Positions 1 through 6,893 of a stretch of 7,591 bases of DNA are shown here, piece by piece. The stretch comes from an uncultured Planctomycetaceae bacterium. Lineage in GTDB: Bacteria; Planctomycetota; Planctomycetia; Pirellulales; JACPPG01. The notes below the pieces were generated by a model that saw only the letters and a list, made by a program, of their open reading frames with translations, was not told the origin of the DNA and searched no databases. The position numbers and the translations under genes are program-made. The stretch spans positions 1 through 7,591 of the forward strand of contig CAMFLN010000121.1 of NCBI GenBank assembly GCA_945957305.1. Reading direction: 5' to 3'. The stretch's first letter is position 1; the number at the start of each line of letters is the position of its first letter.

Positions 1-1639
1 GCTCGGTTCCCAGCTGCATGCCGCCGAACACCAGCACGAGTCCGCACGCGAGGAGATAAACGGGCACGGCAATTCGTCGGTGGTCGACCATCGACGTAAC
101 GAGGCGTTCGAATCGTTGTTGCAAGCCGTCGAACCAGTCCTGCTTCTTTTCGCCCTCTGCAGCATGATGCGGCTTGAGCAGCCACACGCAGACGATCGGC
201 ACCAGGGTGCTCGAGAGCAGATAGGAAGAGATCATCGCAAAGCCCACGGCCAATGCCAGCGGCATGAACAGCGACCGCACCGGATCGGCCATGACGAACG
301 CCGGAATGAACACCGAGAGGATGCACAACATGGCCAGCAACCGCGGCACCGCGGTCTGCATACTGCCGCGCTCGACGGCGCGGGCCAGGCGATGCGTCTT
401 GGTCATCTGCACGTGAATATTTTCGATCGAAACGGTCGCCTCGTCGACGAGCATGCCGATCGACAGGGCCATACCGCCCAGCGACATGATGTTGATCGTG
501 TTGCCGGTCAACCACAGTCCGAACAAGGAACCGGTCAACGCCAGTGGGATGTTCAGCACCACCACGACCACGCTACGCACATCGCGCAAGAAAATCAGGA
601 TCATCAATCCCGTGAGCATGGCGCCAATCAGGCCTTCGGTCGCGACGCTCTTGATGGCGGCCTTCACCGTGGGCGATTCGTCGAACTCGAATCGCACGTC
701 GACGTCCTCGGGCACGGCATTCTTGAAGACTTGCAGCGACTTGTAGACGTCAGCCACGACCGTCAACGTCGAGGCAGTGTCCTTTTTGATGATGGGCAAG
801 TAGACAGACTTGTGCCCGTCGACCAGCGCGTAGCCGTAGTTGACATCCGTTGAATCCTGAATGTCGGAAACGTCGCGAATATAGAGATTGGCCCCCAGGC
901 GCAACGGGATTTTGCCAATCTCTTGAATATCAGCCACAAGCGCGTTGTTCGGCACCAGCGGCATTTGATCCTTGATGTACAGGTTGCCGGCCGGCACGAT
1001 CGTGTTGCCTTGCATCAAGGCCTCGACCACGTCTTGGGGCGTCAGGTTGTAGCTCTGCAATTTCTGCGGGTCGACGTTGACCAGAATCGTGCGCACGTTG
1101 GGACCGAACGGCGACACTGCCACGGTCCCAGGCACGGCTGACTGAACCAAAGGGCGAATGACGTTTTGCGCAATATCGGCGACCAATCCCAAGGGAGTCG
1201 TCTTGCTGGTCAGCACCAGGTAGCCGACCGGGACGCTCCCCTCGTCCATGCGCATGATCATCGGCGGCAGCGTGCCCGGCGGCATGCGGGCCATGGCGCG
1301 GTTGGCCATGGCGACGACTTCCCCTTCGGCCGCCCCCATGTCGGTGCCGGGAAAGAACGACAGCTTGATCAGCGCCACTTGCTGAATGCTGTGCGACTCG
1401 ATGTCTTTGACGCCGTCGACATACTGGAACAGCAACTCGAACTGGTTGACGATGAGCCCTTCCATTTGGGCAGGACTCATACCGCCGTACTGCAAGAAGA
1501 CGTAGATCCGCGGCTCGTTCAGCGGTGGAAAGATATCCACGCGCATGCGATTGAGCGCCATGGCGCCGCCTCCCACCAATCCCACCACCAGCATGAGCGT
1601 GGTGATCGGATGCTTCATCGCAAAGAAGATGGGGTTCAC
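1..1639 (-). CDS. RND-family efflux transporter permease, N-terminal half (3' end beyond left edge)
   Basis: Inner-membrane proton-driven pump of the RND superfamily (AcrB/HAE1-like), which would extrude substrates through an adaptor and an outer-membrane channel. Translating the minus strand from GTG at 1639 gives 546 uninterrupted residues to the window edge, about half of the usual 1030-1080. TM1 is near residues 9-29, followed by a periplasmic porter region with GTDMGAAEGEVVAMANRAM and an FDES motif at 319-322. TM2-TM6 lie at about 335-486, and the fragment stops inside TM7 (about 522-541). TM4 carries VDEATVSIEN with D399 and E400, matching the proton-relay pair D407/D408 of AcrB with Glu in the second place. 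The start MNPIFFAMKHPITT is typical, and GAGAGG lies 8 nt upstream. It diverges from the TolC-type gene at 2032. Substrate is unknown; TM4 lacks the DAA pattern of CusA metal pumps, so a drug/organic-type pump is more likely. The family call is firm. Confidence 0.93.
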   Translation of the reverse strand, partial: MNPIFFAMKHPITTLMLVVGLVGGGAMALNRMRVDIFPPLNEPRIYVFLQYGGMSPAQMEGLIVNQFELLFQYVDGVKDIESHSIQQVALIKLSFFPGTDMGAAEGEVVAMANRAMARMPPGTLPPMIMRMDEGSVPVGYLVLTSKTTPLGLVADIAQNVIRPLVQSAVPGTVAVSPFGPNVRTILVNVDPQKLQSYNLTPQDVVEALMQGNTIVPAGNLYIKDQMPLVPNNALVADIQEIGKIPLRLGANLYIRDVSDIQDSTDVNYGYALVDGHKSVYLPIIKKDTASTLTVVADVYKSLQVFKNAVPEDVDVRFEFDESPTVKAAIKSVATEGLIGAMLTGLMILIFLRDVRSVVVVVLNIPLALTGSLFGLWLTGNTINIMSLGGMALSIGMLVDEATVSIENIHVQMTKTHRLARAVERGSMQTAVPRLLAMLCILSVFIPAFVMADPVRSLFMPLALAVGFAMISSYLLSSTLVPIVCVWLLKPHHAAEGEKKQDWFDGLQQRFERLVTSMVDHRRIAVPVYLLACGLVLVFGGMQLGTE

Positions 1640-1647
1640 GCGGCGGG

Positions 1648-1653
1648 CCTCTC
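1648..1653 (-). promoter_or_regulatory. Ribosome-binding site for the RND permease GTG start
   Basis: Read on the minus strand this is GAGAGG, 8 nt before the GTG at 1639. It supports the GTG rather than the ATG seven codons further in (MKHPITT), which would remove the conserved NPIFF segment before TM1. No ATG precedes the GTG in frame in the nearby upstream sequence. Confidence 0.6.
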
Positions 1654-1755
1654 TCAGTGTGCTAGCAGTAGCGGCGCGACAACCACGCCAGTGGACGTCG
1701 CAAGTCGGGCGAGATAATCGGGGGGGTAGCGTTCTCGGTCCGCCGGTGCCAAGGC

Positions 1756-1778
1756 AGCGGGGAACTGTTTCCCCCGCT
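1756..1778. repeat. Imperfect inverted repeat (hairpin) in the divergent intergenic region
   Basis: The arms AGCGGGGAA (1756-1764) and TTCCCC-C-GCT (1769-1778) pair over 9 bp with one unpaired C and a 4-nt loop CTGT. No run of T follows on either strand, so it does not look like an intrinsic terminator. It could be a regulator-binding dyad or a structured 5' leader of the TolC-type transcript; either role is inference. Confidence 0.45.
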
Positions 1779-2020
1779 CGTCTGACAGCATGCGCGCGCA
1801 CTAGCGCCGAAATAACACCTTAGGAACGTAACACGCGGGTTTGGGAAGCGCCGAAAGCTCTGGCAAGCTGGGAGGAGGATGGCGAATGATCCCGTGGTAG
1901 CGCCGCGGTATCTCCGTGCAAAGCGGCACTTGCGCAACATCCGATGCCAACATCACAGGCCGGATAACCGCGCTGACATGACTGCCAGCGATGCCTGCTC
2001 TCTCACGTCGCTTCATTTCC

Positions 2021-2025
2021 AAGGA
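2021..2025 (+). promoter_or_regulatory. Ribosome-binding site that fixes the TolC-type start
   Basis: AAGGA sits 6 nt before the ATG at 2032. The frame stays open upstream to an ATG at 1879, but that ATG directly abuts GGAGGAGG with no proper spacing and would add 51 non-hydrophobic residues in front of the signal peptide. The site therefore favours 2032. Confidence 0.65.
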
Positions 2026-2031
2026 TTTTGC

Positions 2032-3786
2032 ATGGCAGAGACCGCCTCGGCATTTCACGAGGCGAGGCCAGCCTGCCGTTCGGTCTCGTTGACGATCTTG
2101 CGCCGCGCTGCGCTGCGCGCTGGACTTCTCGGTCTGGCGCTCATCGGGGTTGGATTTGGCGCTGCGCAGGCTCGCGCCCAGGTCGTGGTCGCAGCGCCGA
2201 ATCGCGCGGCCGCAGAAGAGGTCGTACCCACGCCTCGCGCGCAACAGACGCCCGTCAACCCCGCCGTGATCCCCCTGCCGCCGGCAATTCCGCTGTCCGG
2301 CGCTGCCGGCGCGGGCACCTATGGCGCCGGGCCTGTGCTGTCGGGTCCCACTCTGTCTGACGGCGCGCCGGCGCAAGCGCTACCCGCGGGCGAGCTGGCT
2401 GCGACAGATCGCCCGCTGCCGATCAACCTCGCCACCGCCTTGCGGTTATCGAACGGACGGCCTCTGTTGATTGCCGCGGCCCAGGCGCGTTTACAGATCG
2501 CGGCGGCGCAGGCGGAAAAGGCGAACGTCCTGTGGCTGCCAAACCTGGATGTCGGCAGCGCTTATATACGCCACAGCGGCGGGATTCAGGGGCCAACCGG
2601 CAACCTGGTGGACAACAGCACCAATTCGTTCATCGCTGGCGGCGGCGCAATCTTGCGCGTCGGCACCGCCGACGCCGTGTTCGAACCTCTGGCCGCGCGG
2701 CAAGTGCTTGCCTCGCGCCGGATCGATACGCAAACCGCGCGGAACGAAGCCTTGGAAATCACGGCCGAATCGTACTTCAACGTGCAAATGGCGCGCGGGA
2801 TTTACGGCGCCATGAACGATGCCTCGAACAAATCCATCGATATCGTACGCCGGGTCGAAACCCTGGCCCGGGGCCTGGTCGCGCCGGATGAAATCGATCG
2901 CGCCCGCACACTGCAAGCCGAACTGGAACAATCGACGCAAATTGCACGACAACAATGGCGCGTGGCCAGCGCAAATCTGACGCGCGTGCTACGGCTGGAT
3001 CCGTCGGCCGTGGTCGTGCCGCTCGAAGCGTCACATACACAGGTCACTTTGATCGACCCGACCTGGCCGGTCGATGACTTGATCGTGGTCGGCCTGATGA
3101 ATCGCCCTGAACTGGCGTCGAACCGCGCCCTGGTGCGCGCCACGGTAATCCGCCTGCGCAAGGAGCGGATGCGCCCGCTGATGCCCAGCCTGTTGGTGAC
3201 GGGCAACGGCACTCCCGATTTCTATTTCCAGGGAGGCATCTATGGCACCGGGACCAACGGCAATCTGAACCAGTTCGCCGGACGCGGCGACGTGGCGGCG
3301 CAGGCCGTTTGGCAGCTCGACAATCTGGGCTTTGGTTACCAGGCGAAAGTGCGCGAGCAACAAGGCGAAGCCCGGCTGGCGAACATCGAGCTGTTCAATA
3401 TGCAAGACCGCGTCGCCGCTGAAGTGGCGCAGGCCAAGGCCGACGTCGACTCCGCAGCGCTGCGCGTCGTCCAGGCCGAAACTGGATTGCAGCAAGGCTT
3501 GTCGAGTTACCGCGGCAACTTGATCGGCATGGGACAAACCCAACGCTTCAACGATATCCTGACGCTCGTCAATCGCCCGCAAGAGGTCGTGGCGTCTCTG
3601 CAGCAACTACAACAGGCATACACGAATTACTATCGCACCGTAGCCGACTTCAACCGCGCCCAGTTCCGCTTGTTCTATGCTCTCGGCTTCCCGGCCGAGG
3701 TGCTGGCCTGTCAGCGTCCGACCGGTCCGATCGAGCCGGTCGATACGTACCGCGGACCGGCATTGCCCAACGTGCAGGGGCAGTAG
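2032..3786 (+). CDS. TolC-family outer-membrane efflux protein
   Basis: Outer-membrane channel/periplasmic tunnel component of a tripartite efflux system (OEP family); trimeric in known members. From ATG 2032 it has 584 residues, longer than the usual 420-500. Residues 1-49 form a signal peptide: a basic LRRAALR stretch, a hydrophobic core GLLGLALIGVGFG, and an AxA-type cleavage site ARA|Q after A49. No lipobox is seen, so it is not an obvious lipoprotein. Residues 50-128 are a low-complexity Pro/Ala/Gly-rich spacer. The first OEP repeat (about 130-330) opens with INLATALRLSNGRPLLIAAA, and the second (about 354-559) with NRPELASNRALVRATVIRLR. Both are rich in long amphipathic helices (for example AEVAQAKADVDSAALRVVQA). 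A tail of about 25 residues follows, with a single Cys near its start. The gene diverges from the RND permease, its likely partner, and converges on the PPC gene. Substrate unknown. Confidence 0.92.
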   Translation: MAETASAFHEARPACRSVSLTILRRAALRAGLLGLALIGVGFGAAQARAQVVVAAPNRAAAEEVVPTPRAQQTPVNPAVIPLPPAIPLSGAAGAGTYGAGPVLSGPTLSDGAPAQALPAGELAATDRPLPINLATALRLSNGRPLLIAAAQARLQIAAAQAEKANVLWLPNLDVGSAYIRHSGGIQGPTGNLVDNSTNSFIAGGGAILRVGTADAVFEPLAARQVLASRRIDTQTARNEALEITAESYFNVQMARGIYGAMNDASNKSIDIVRRVETLARGLVAPDEIDRARTLQAELEQSTQIARQQWRVASANLTRVLRLDPSAVVVPLEASHTQVTLIDPTWPVDDLIVVGLMNRPELASNRALVRATVIRLRKERMRPLMPSLLVTGNGTPDFYFQGGIYGTGTNGNLNQFAGRGDVAAQAVWQLDNLGFGYQAKVREQQGEARLANIELFNMQDRVAAEVAQAKADVDSAALRVVQAETGLQQGLSSYRGNLIGMGQTQRFNDILTLVNRPQEVVASLQQLQQAYTNYYRTVADFNRAQFRLFYALGFPAEVLACQRPTGPIEPVDTYRGPALPNVQGQ

Positions 3787-3827
3787 CATCGGTCGATAAA
3801 CGCCCGCCACGATGGCGCCGGTTCGCG

Positions 3828-5480
3828 CTACTTTTCTTCCACCGCCGTGATCGTGAGCCACGCGTCGGCGAGCTTTTGCGAGTTCGTTGTCGCAAACTGA
3901 GCAGTGCGCGTGGTCGGCGTAGCTCCCGATGACGTCCCGATGACACGGATTGGACCGCTGAAGGGTACCGTCCCGGCCGAAATGGAGAGCTTTACACTCT
4001 TGGCCGTATCGCCCTCAGGGGCCGATGTCGCCGCGGCAACGCCGGTGCCGTCGGGCAAGCCGGTGATGGTCAAATTGATCGGCTCTGCGAAGCCATGGAG
4101 CCGCTCGATGCTCACCGGCACTTCGAGCTTTTGACCCACGGCAACGGTGAACAGGTCGCCGGCCACGGTGAGTGCGTAATCCGGCTTCGCGAATGTGGCG
4201 GTCAGCCGATACACAAAGCGCGAACCTCCCTGACCGTGCAGGTCGTTTACCGACAGGTCGTACTCTCCATCGGCCGGCGCGACGAACGTCAATTCCGCGT
4301 CACGGCCGGCGCCCGAGTCGTCGACACGCGTCAGCGATTTCCCTTGTAAGTCGCGCAGTTCGAGTACCGGGTCGAGCGGATAACCCAGGCTGCGACTCTC
4401 CACACGTGCCAGCAGCGTCTCCCCTTTGCGCAAGGTCAGTCGAAACGTGTCCTTGTCGGCAGGCGACTCGACACGTCCGGTCACCGTGACGGGCACAACA
4501 ATCGGTTGTGGTTGGCCTGTGACACTCGGCTCTTGCGCCAAAAGAGTAGCGTGGGGCACGACCGGCAACGTTAATACGTTTGCCAACCGTGGATGAAATA
4601 GCGCGACGCGTTGGTCGGGCAATTCGGTCGGTACGAGGTGGCGTACGTCTTCGGCCAGGTTCCAGCCAAAGAGGTCGATCGGGGCGGCGACCGCAGAAAC
4701 CGCCAGGGGAAGCGAGTAATCGACAAAACCTGCCGTCGCGAGCGTCAATCGGTAGAGGTAAGTGTCACCGCCGGCCAGCGCGATCGAGCTATCGGGCGCC
4801 GCAGGAAATCCGAAAATGCGGATCAGGTAGGTTCCCGATTCTGGCGCCATGAAGACAATTCTGGGATCCAGATCCTGGTCATCATCATTGTGCGCCAGCA
4901 CGAACCCGGCTGGCGAAAGGATTTCGAGCACGGCATCCAGCGGCGAGGCCAGCGCGCGATGCGACTCAACGTCGGCCACCAAGGTCTGCCCCTTGTCGAG
5001 CCGCACCGCAAAGGTGTCGACGTCTCCCTTGCGCTCCAGGCGACCGTTAACCACGGTTTGCGCCGTGGACAGCTCTTGCGGCTTTGACGGCGAATCGTTC
5101 GGCTCTTGTTCGCGCGTCTCGGCCAGAGTGCCCACGATCAGCGGCACCGCCGGGGTGCTCCCCTGGGCATCGTAAAAACGCACCCAGTACACGCCCGACA
5201 CAACGTCGGCCGGTACGCTCAGCGCGAGCTCCCCGTTCTTTTCCTTTGGCGTCAGAGACAACCCAGGCCGATTTGTCCACACACTGACCGGCCAATGGTC
5301 GAAACTGCCGTGCGCTTCGACATCGATCGTGGTCCCCATTTGCGCGCCGGCAGGAAACAGGTACTTCCACTTCGGCGGCGCCGCCCTGGCAACTTGCAAA
5401 TCCAACAGCAACACGACGTGCCACACGATCAGCAGCGCCACGCCGAGGAGACGAGAAGTTCGTGGTCGGTAAGCTGGCAT
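3828..5480 (-). CDS. Secreted protein with two PPC (pre-peptidase C-terminal) domains, no catalytic domain
   Basis: A 550-residue exported protein of beta-sandwich modules. Residues 1-33 are a signal peptide (hydrophobic LLGVALLIVWHVVLLLDLQV, cleavage after ARA|A). A beta-rich region follows (about 36-118), then a first PPC domain (about 124-248) with the hallmark EQEPND and the acidic loop HNDDDQDLDPR. A second PPC domain (about 333-428) has DKDTF, a VDDSGAGRDAELTF loop and VAPADGEYDLSV. Residues 434-550 resemble an Ig-like domain. PPC domains usually flank secreted peptidases, but no protease motif is visible here, so binding or scaffolding is the better guess. ATG 5480 is preceded by GAGGA with 9-nt spacing, and the gene begins 22 bp after the DUF1501 stop, implying co-transcription. 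Stop TAG is 41 bp from the convergent TolC-type gene. Domain calls are firm; the cellular role is not known. Confidence 0.88.
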   Translation of the reverse strand: MPAYRPRTSRLLGVALLIVWHVVLLLDLQVARAAPPKWKYLFPAGAQMGTTIDVEAHGSFDHWPVSVWTNRPGLSLTPKEKNGELALSVPADVVSGVYWVRFYDAQGSTPAVPLIVGTLAETREQEPNDSPSKPQELSTAQTVVNGRLERKGDVDTFAVRLDKGQTLVADVESHRALASPLDAVLEILSPAGFVLAHNDDDQDLDPRIVFMAPESGTYLIRIFGFPAAPDSSIALAGGDTYLYRLTLATAGFVDYSLPLAVSAVAAPIDLFGWNLAEDVRHLVPTELPDQRVALFHPRLANVLTLPVVPHATLLAQEPSVTGQPQPIVVPVTVTGRVESPADKDTFRLTLRKGETLLARVESRSLGYPLDPVLELRDLQGKSLTRVDDSGAGRDAELTFVAPADGEYDLSVNDLHGQGGSRFVYRLTATFAKPDYALTVAGDLFTVAVGQKLEVPVSIERLHGFAEPINLTITGLPDGTGVAAATSAPEGDTAKSVKLSISAGTVPFSGPIRVIGTSSGATPTTRTAQFATTNSQKLADAWLTITAVEEK

Positions 5481-5502
5481 TCTCGTCGTTCCTCGCGCAC
5501 CT

Positions 5503-6852
5503 TTAGCCCATCAGTTCTTTAATGGGCGTGGGATCGCTGACCAGGTGCGCGGGGCGACCGTTGGGCGCGTAGTAGATCTTGCCCGGGTCGATGCCCAGCT
5601 TGGCATAAACCGTGGCGACGAAGTTTTCCGGGGCCAAGATGCGTTCGTTGGCCGAGTGCCCCATCCTGTCGGTCGCGCCGATCACTTGCCCGCCCGGCGT
5701 ACCGCAGCCGGCAAACAGGATCGACATCGCATTGGCCCAGTGATCGCGACCTGCCTTTGTTTCGTTGGGCAACGTCGAAATCTTGGGCGTGCGGCCAAAC
5801 TCCCCAAGAGCCACGATAAGCGTGGAATCCAACAAGCCGCGTTGTTCCAGGTCTTCGATCAGCGTAGCGATCGCGTTCTCGAATGGCGGCATCCGTTTGG
5901 CAATCGCGCCGAAAATATTGGAGTGATGATCCCAGCCGCCGTCATAGAGAGTGACAAACGGCACGCCTGCCTCGACCAGGCGCCGCGCCAGCAGCGCTCG
6001 CTGCCCAAAGGAATTGCGTCCGTAGCGCTCGCGCATCTCGTCCGATTCGGCCCCGATATCGAACGCCCGCTGTGCCTCGGGGCTGGTGACGAGGCTATAC
6101 CCTTGATGGTAGTACTCGTCGAGCGCCTTGACGGGATCGCCGGCAGATTCTTCGGGGATGCGCGTCAAGCGATCGACGACGCCGCGCAAATCGCGCCGCG
6201 CCACCAGGCGTTCATCGACAATGCTGGCCGGCGGCGCCACGTCGCGCACGCGGAATTCCTTGCCGTTCGGATCGTCGCTGACGACGAAGGGTGCAAACTT
6301 CGCCCCCAGAAAATTCGGTCCGCCGGAGCGCGACATGCTCGGCATTGAGAAATACGCTGGCAACCCGCCGCGATTGCCCCTCTCGTACGCGGTGACCGAA
6401 CCCAAGCTGGGATGGAAGCTGACGAAGGCCCCGCAGCCGACGGGAATGCGCGGCGGAGCGCCGGTCATCATGTAATGATTGCCCGCGCCGTGGTTTCCCT
6501 GGTTGTGACAGACCGAGCGGACCACGGCGAGCTTGTCGGCCATGCCGGCCAAACGCCGCATATGCTCCGAGAAAAACACGCCGGGGATCTTTGTCTCGAT
6601 CGTTCCCAACTCGCCGCGGATCTCCGACGGTGCGTCCGGCTTCGGATCGAAGGTCTCGAAGTGCGAAGGGCCGCCGTCCATCCAGATCAAGATGCAGCTC
6701 GTCGGCCGGCGCGTGGGACCGCTCGACTTCGAGTCCTGCGCCTGTCCGACAAGCCGCAGCATGTCGACCAACCCACCCCCCGCCAAAGCACCCAGCCCCA
6801 GCTGCAGGCAATCGCGTCGTGACACGCCTTCGCAATTTCGATGAATTCTCAT
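5503..6852 (-). CDS. DUF1501 family protein with twin-arginine signal
   Basis: A 449-residue member of DUF1501, a family related in fold to alkaline phosphatase/sulfatase enzymes and abundant in planctomycetes; its substrate is not established. The N-terminus MRIHRNCEGVSRRDCLQLGL is the family's usual opening and carries a Tat motif (SRRDCLQ, R12-R13) before a hydrophobic LGLGALAGGGLVDML, so export in folded form is likely. Conserved blocks are MDGGPSHFETFDP (from residue 58), NHGAGNHYMMTG (from 120), GWDHHSN (306-312), GEFGRTPK (350-357) and GRDHW (368-372). The His/Asp-rich blocks are plausible metal-site residues. The frame is open to an ATG at 6936, which would overlap the DUF1553 gene by 43 bp and put 28 atypical residues before the Tat signal. 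ATG 6852, with AGGA 7 nt upstream, is preferred. It sits 41 bp after DUF1553 and 22 bp before the PPC gene. Confidence 0.93.
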   Translation of the reverse strand: MRIHRNCEGVSRRDCLQLGLGALAGGGLVDMLRLVGQAQDSKSSGPTRRPTSCILIWMDGGPSHFETFDPKPDAPSEIRGELGTIETKIPGVFFSEHMRRLAGMADKLAVVRSVCHNQGNHGAGNHYMMTGAPPRIPVGCGAFVSFHPSLGSVTAYERGNRGGLPAYFSMPSMSRSGGPNFLGAKFAPFVVSDDPNGKEFRVRDVAPPASIVDERLVARRDLRGVVDRLTRIPEESAGDPVKALDEYYHQGYSLVTSPEAQRAFDIGAESDEMRERYGRNSFGQRALLARRLVEAGVPFVTLYDGGWDHHSNIFGAIAKRMPPFENAIATLIEDLEQRGLLDSTLIVALGEFGRTPKISTLPNETKAGRDHWANAMSILFAGCGTPGGQVIGATDRMGHSANERILAPENFVATVYAKLGIDPGKIYYAPNGRPAHLVSDPTPIKELMG

Positions 6853-6859
6853 TCTTCCA

Positions 6860-6863
6860 TCCT
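6860..6863 (-). promoter_or_regulatory. Ribosome-binding site that fixes the DUF1501 start
   Basis: Read on the minus strand this is AGGA, 7 nt before the ATG at 6852. It lies just downstream of the DUF1553 stop codon and supports initiation at the conserved MRIHRNCEG opening instead of the in-frame ATG at 6936. Confidence 0.6.
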
Positions 6864-6893
6864 GGAGGGGATGTGGAGTACAAAGCGTCGACT

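Larger units (their letters stand above)
1640..2031. other. Divergent intergenic region between the RND permease and TolC-type genes
   Basis: This 392-bp stretch separates two genes transcribed away from each other, so it should contain promoters for both. Open frames crossing it on either strand show no recognisable protein family and are out of register with good start signals. I could not identify a convincing -35/-10 pair: GATAAT at 1713-1718 has only a weak partner (TGGACG at 1692-1697, spacing 15). It contains an imperfect hairpin at 1756-1778, a perfect 10-bp palindrome (TGCGCGCGCA) at 1791-1800 and a purine-rich GGAGGAGG at 1871-1878. A regulator-binding site is plausible here but not demonstrable from a single sequence. 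Confidence 0.6.

Noticed and set aside
80..853. 257-codon plus-strand open frame rich in His, Arg and Gln
   Set aside because: It is antisense to the clearly conserved RND permease, has the odd composition of a GC-rich shadow frame and resembles no family.
1166..1717. 183-codon plus-strand open frame
   Set aside because: Antisense to the permease N-terminus; His/Arg/Gln-rich composition and no recognisable motif.
1713..1718. GATAAT as a -10 box for the TolC-type gene
   Set aside because: The best upstream partner is poor with 15-bp spacing, and the leader would exceed 300 nt; not enough to call a promoter.
1879..2031. N-terminal extension of the TolC-type protein to ATG 1879
   Set aside because: The Shine-Dalgarno-like GGAGGAGG touches the ATG with no spacing, and the added 51 residues precede an otherwise normal signal peptide; AAGGA before 2032 is better.
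1801..2376. 191-codon minus-strand open frame covering the intergenic region and the TolC-type 5' end
   Set aside because: Overlaps the signal peptide and spacer of the TolC-type gene antisense, is Arg/Ala-rich and matches nothing; GC-rich shadow.
3805..3817. Small hairpin CGCCA-CGA-TGGCG between the convergent genes, as a bidirectional terminator
   Set aside because: Only 5 bp of stem and no T-run directly after it on either strand; a stem this size is expected by chance in GC-rich DNA.
5545..6348. 267-codon plus-strand open frame
   Set aside because: Lies opposite DUF1501, whose motifs are unmistakable; the frame has shadow-type composition and no domain.
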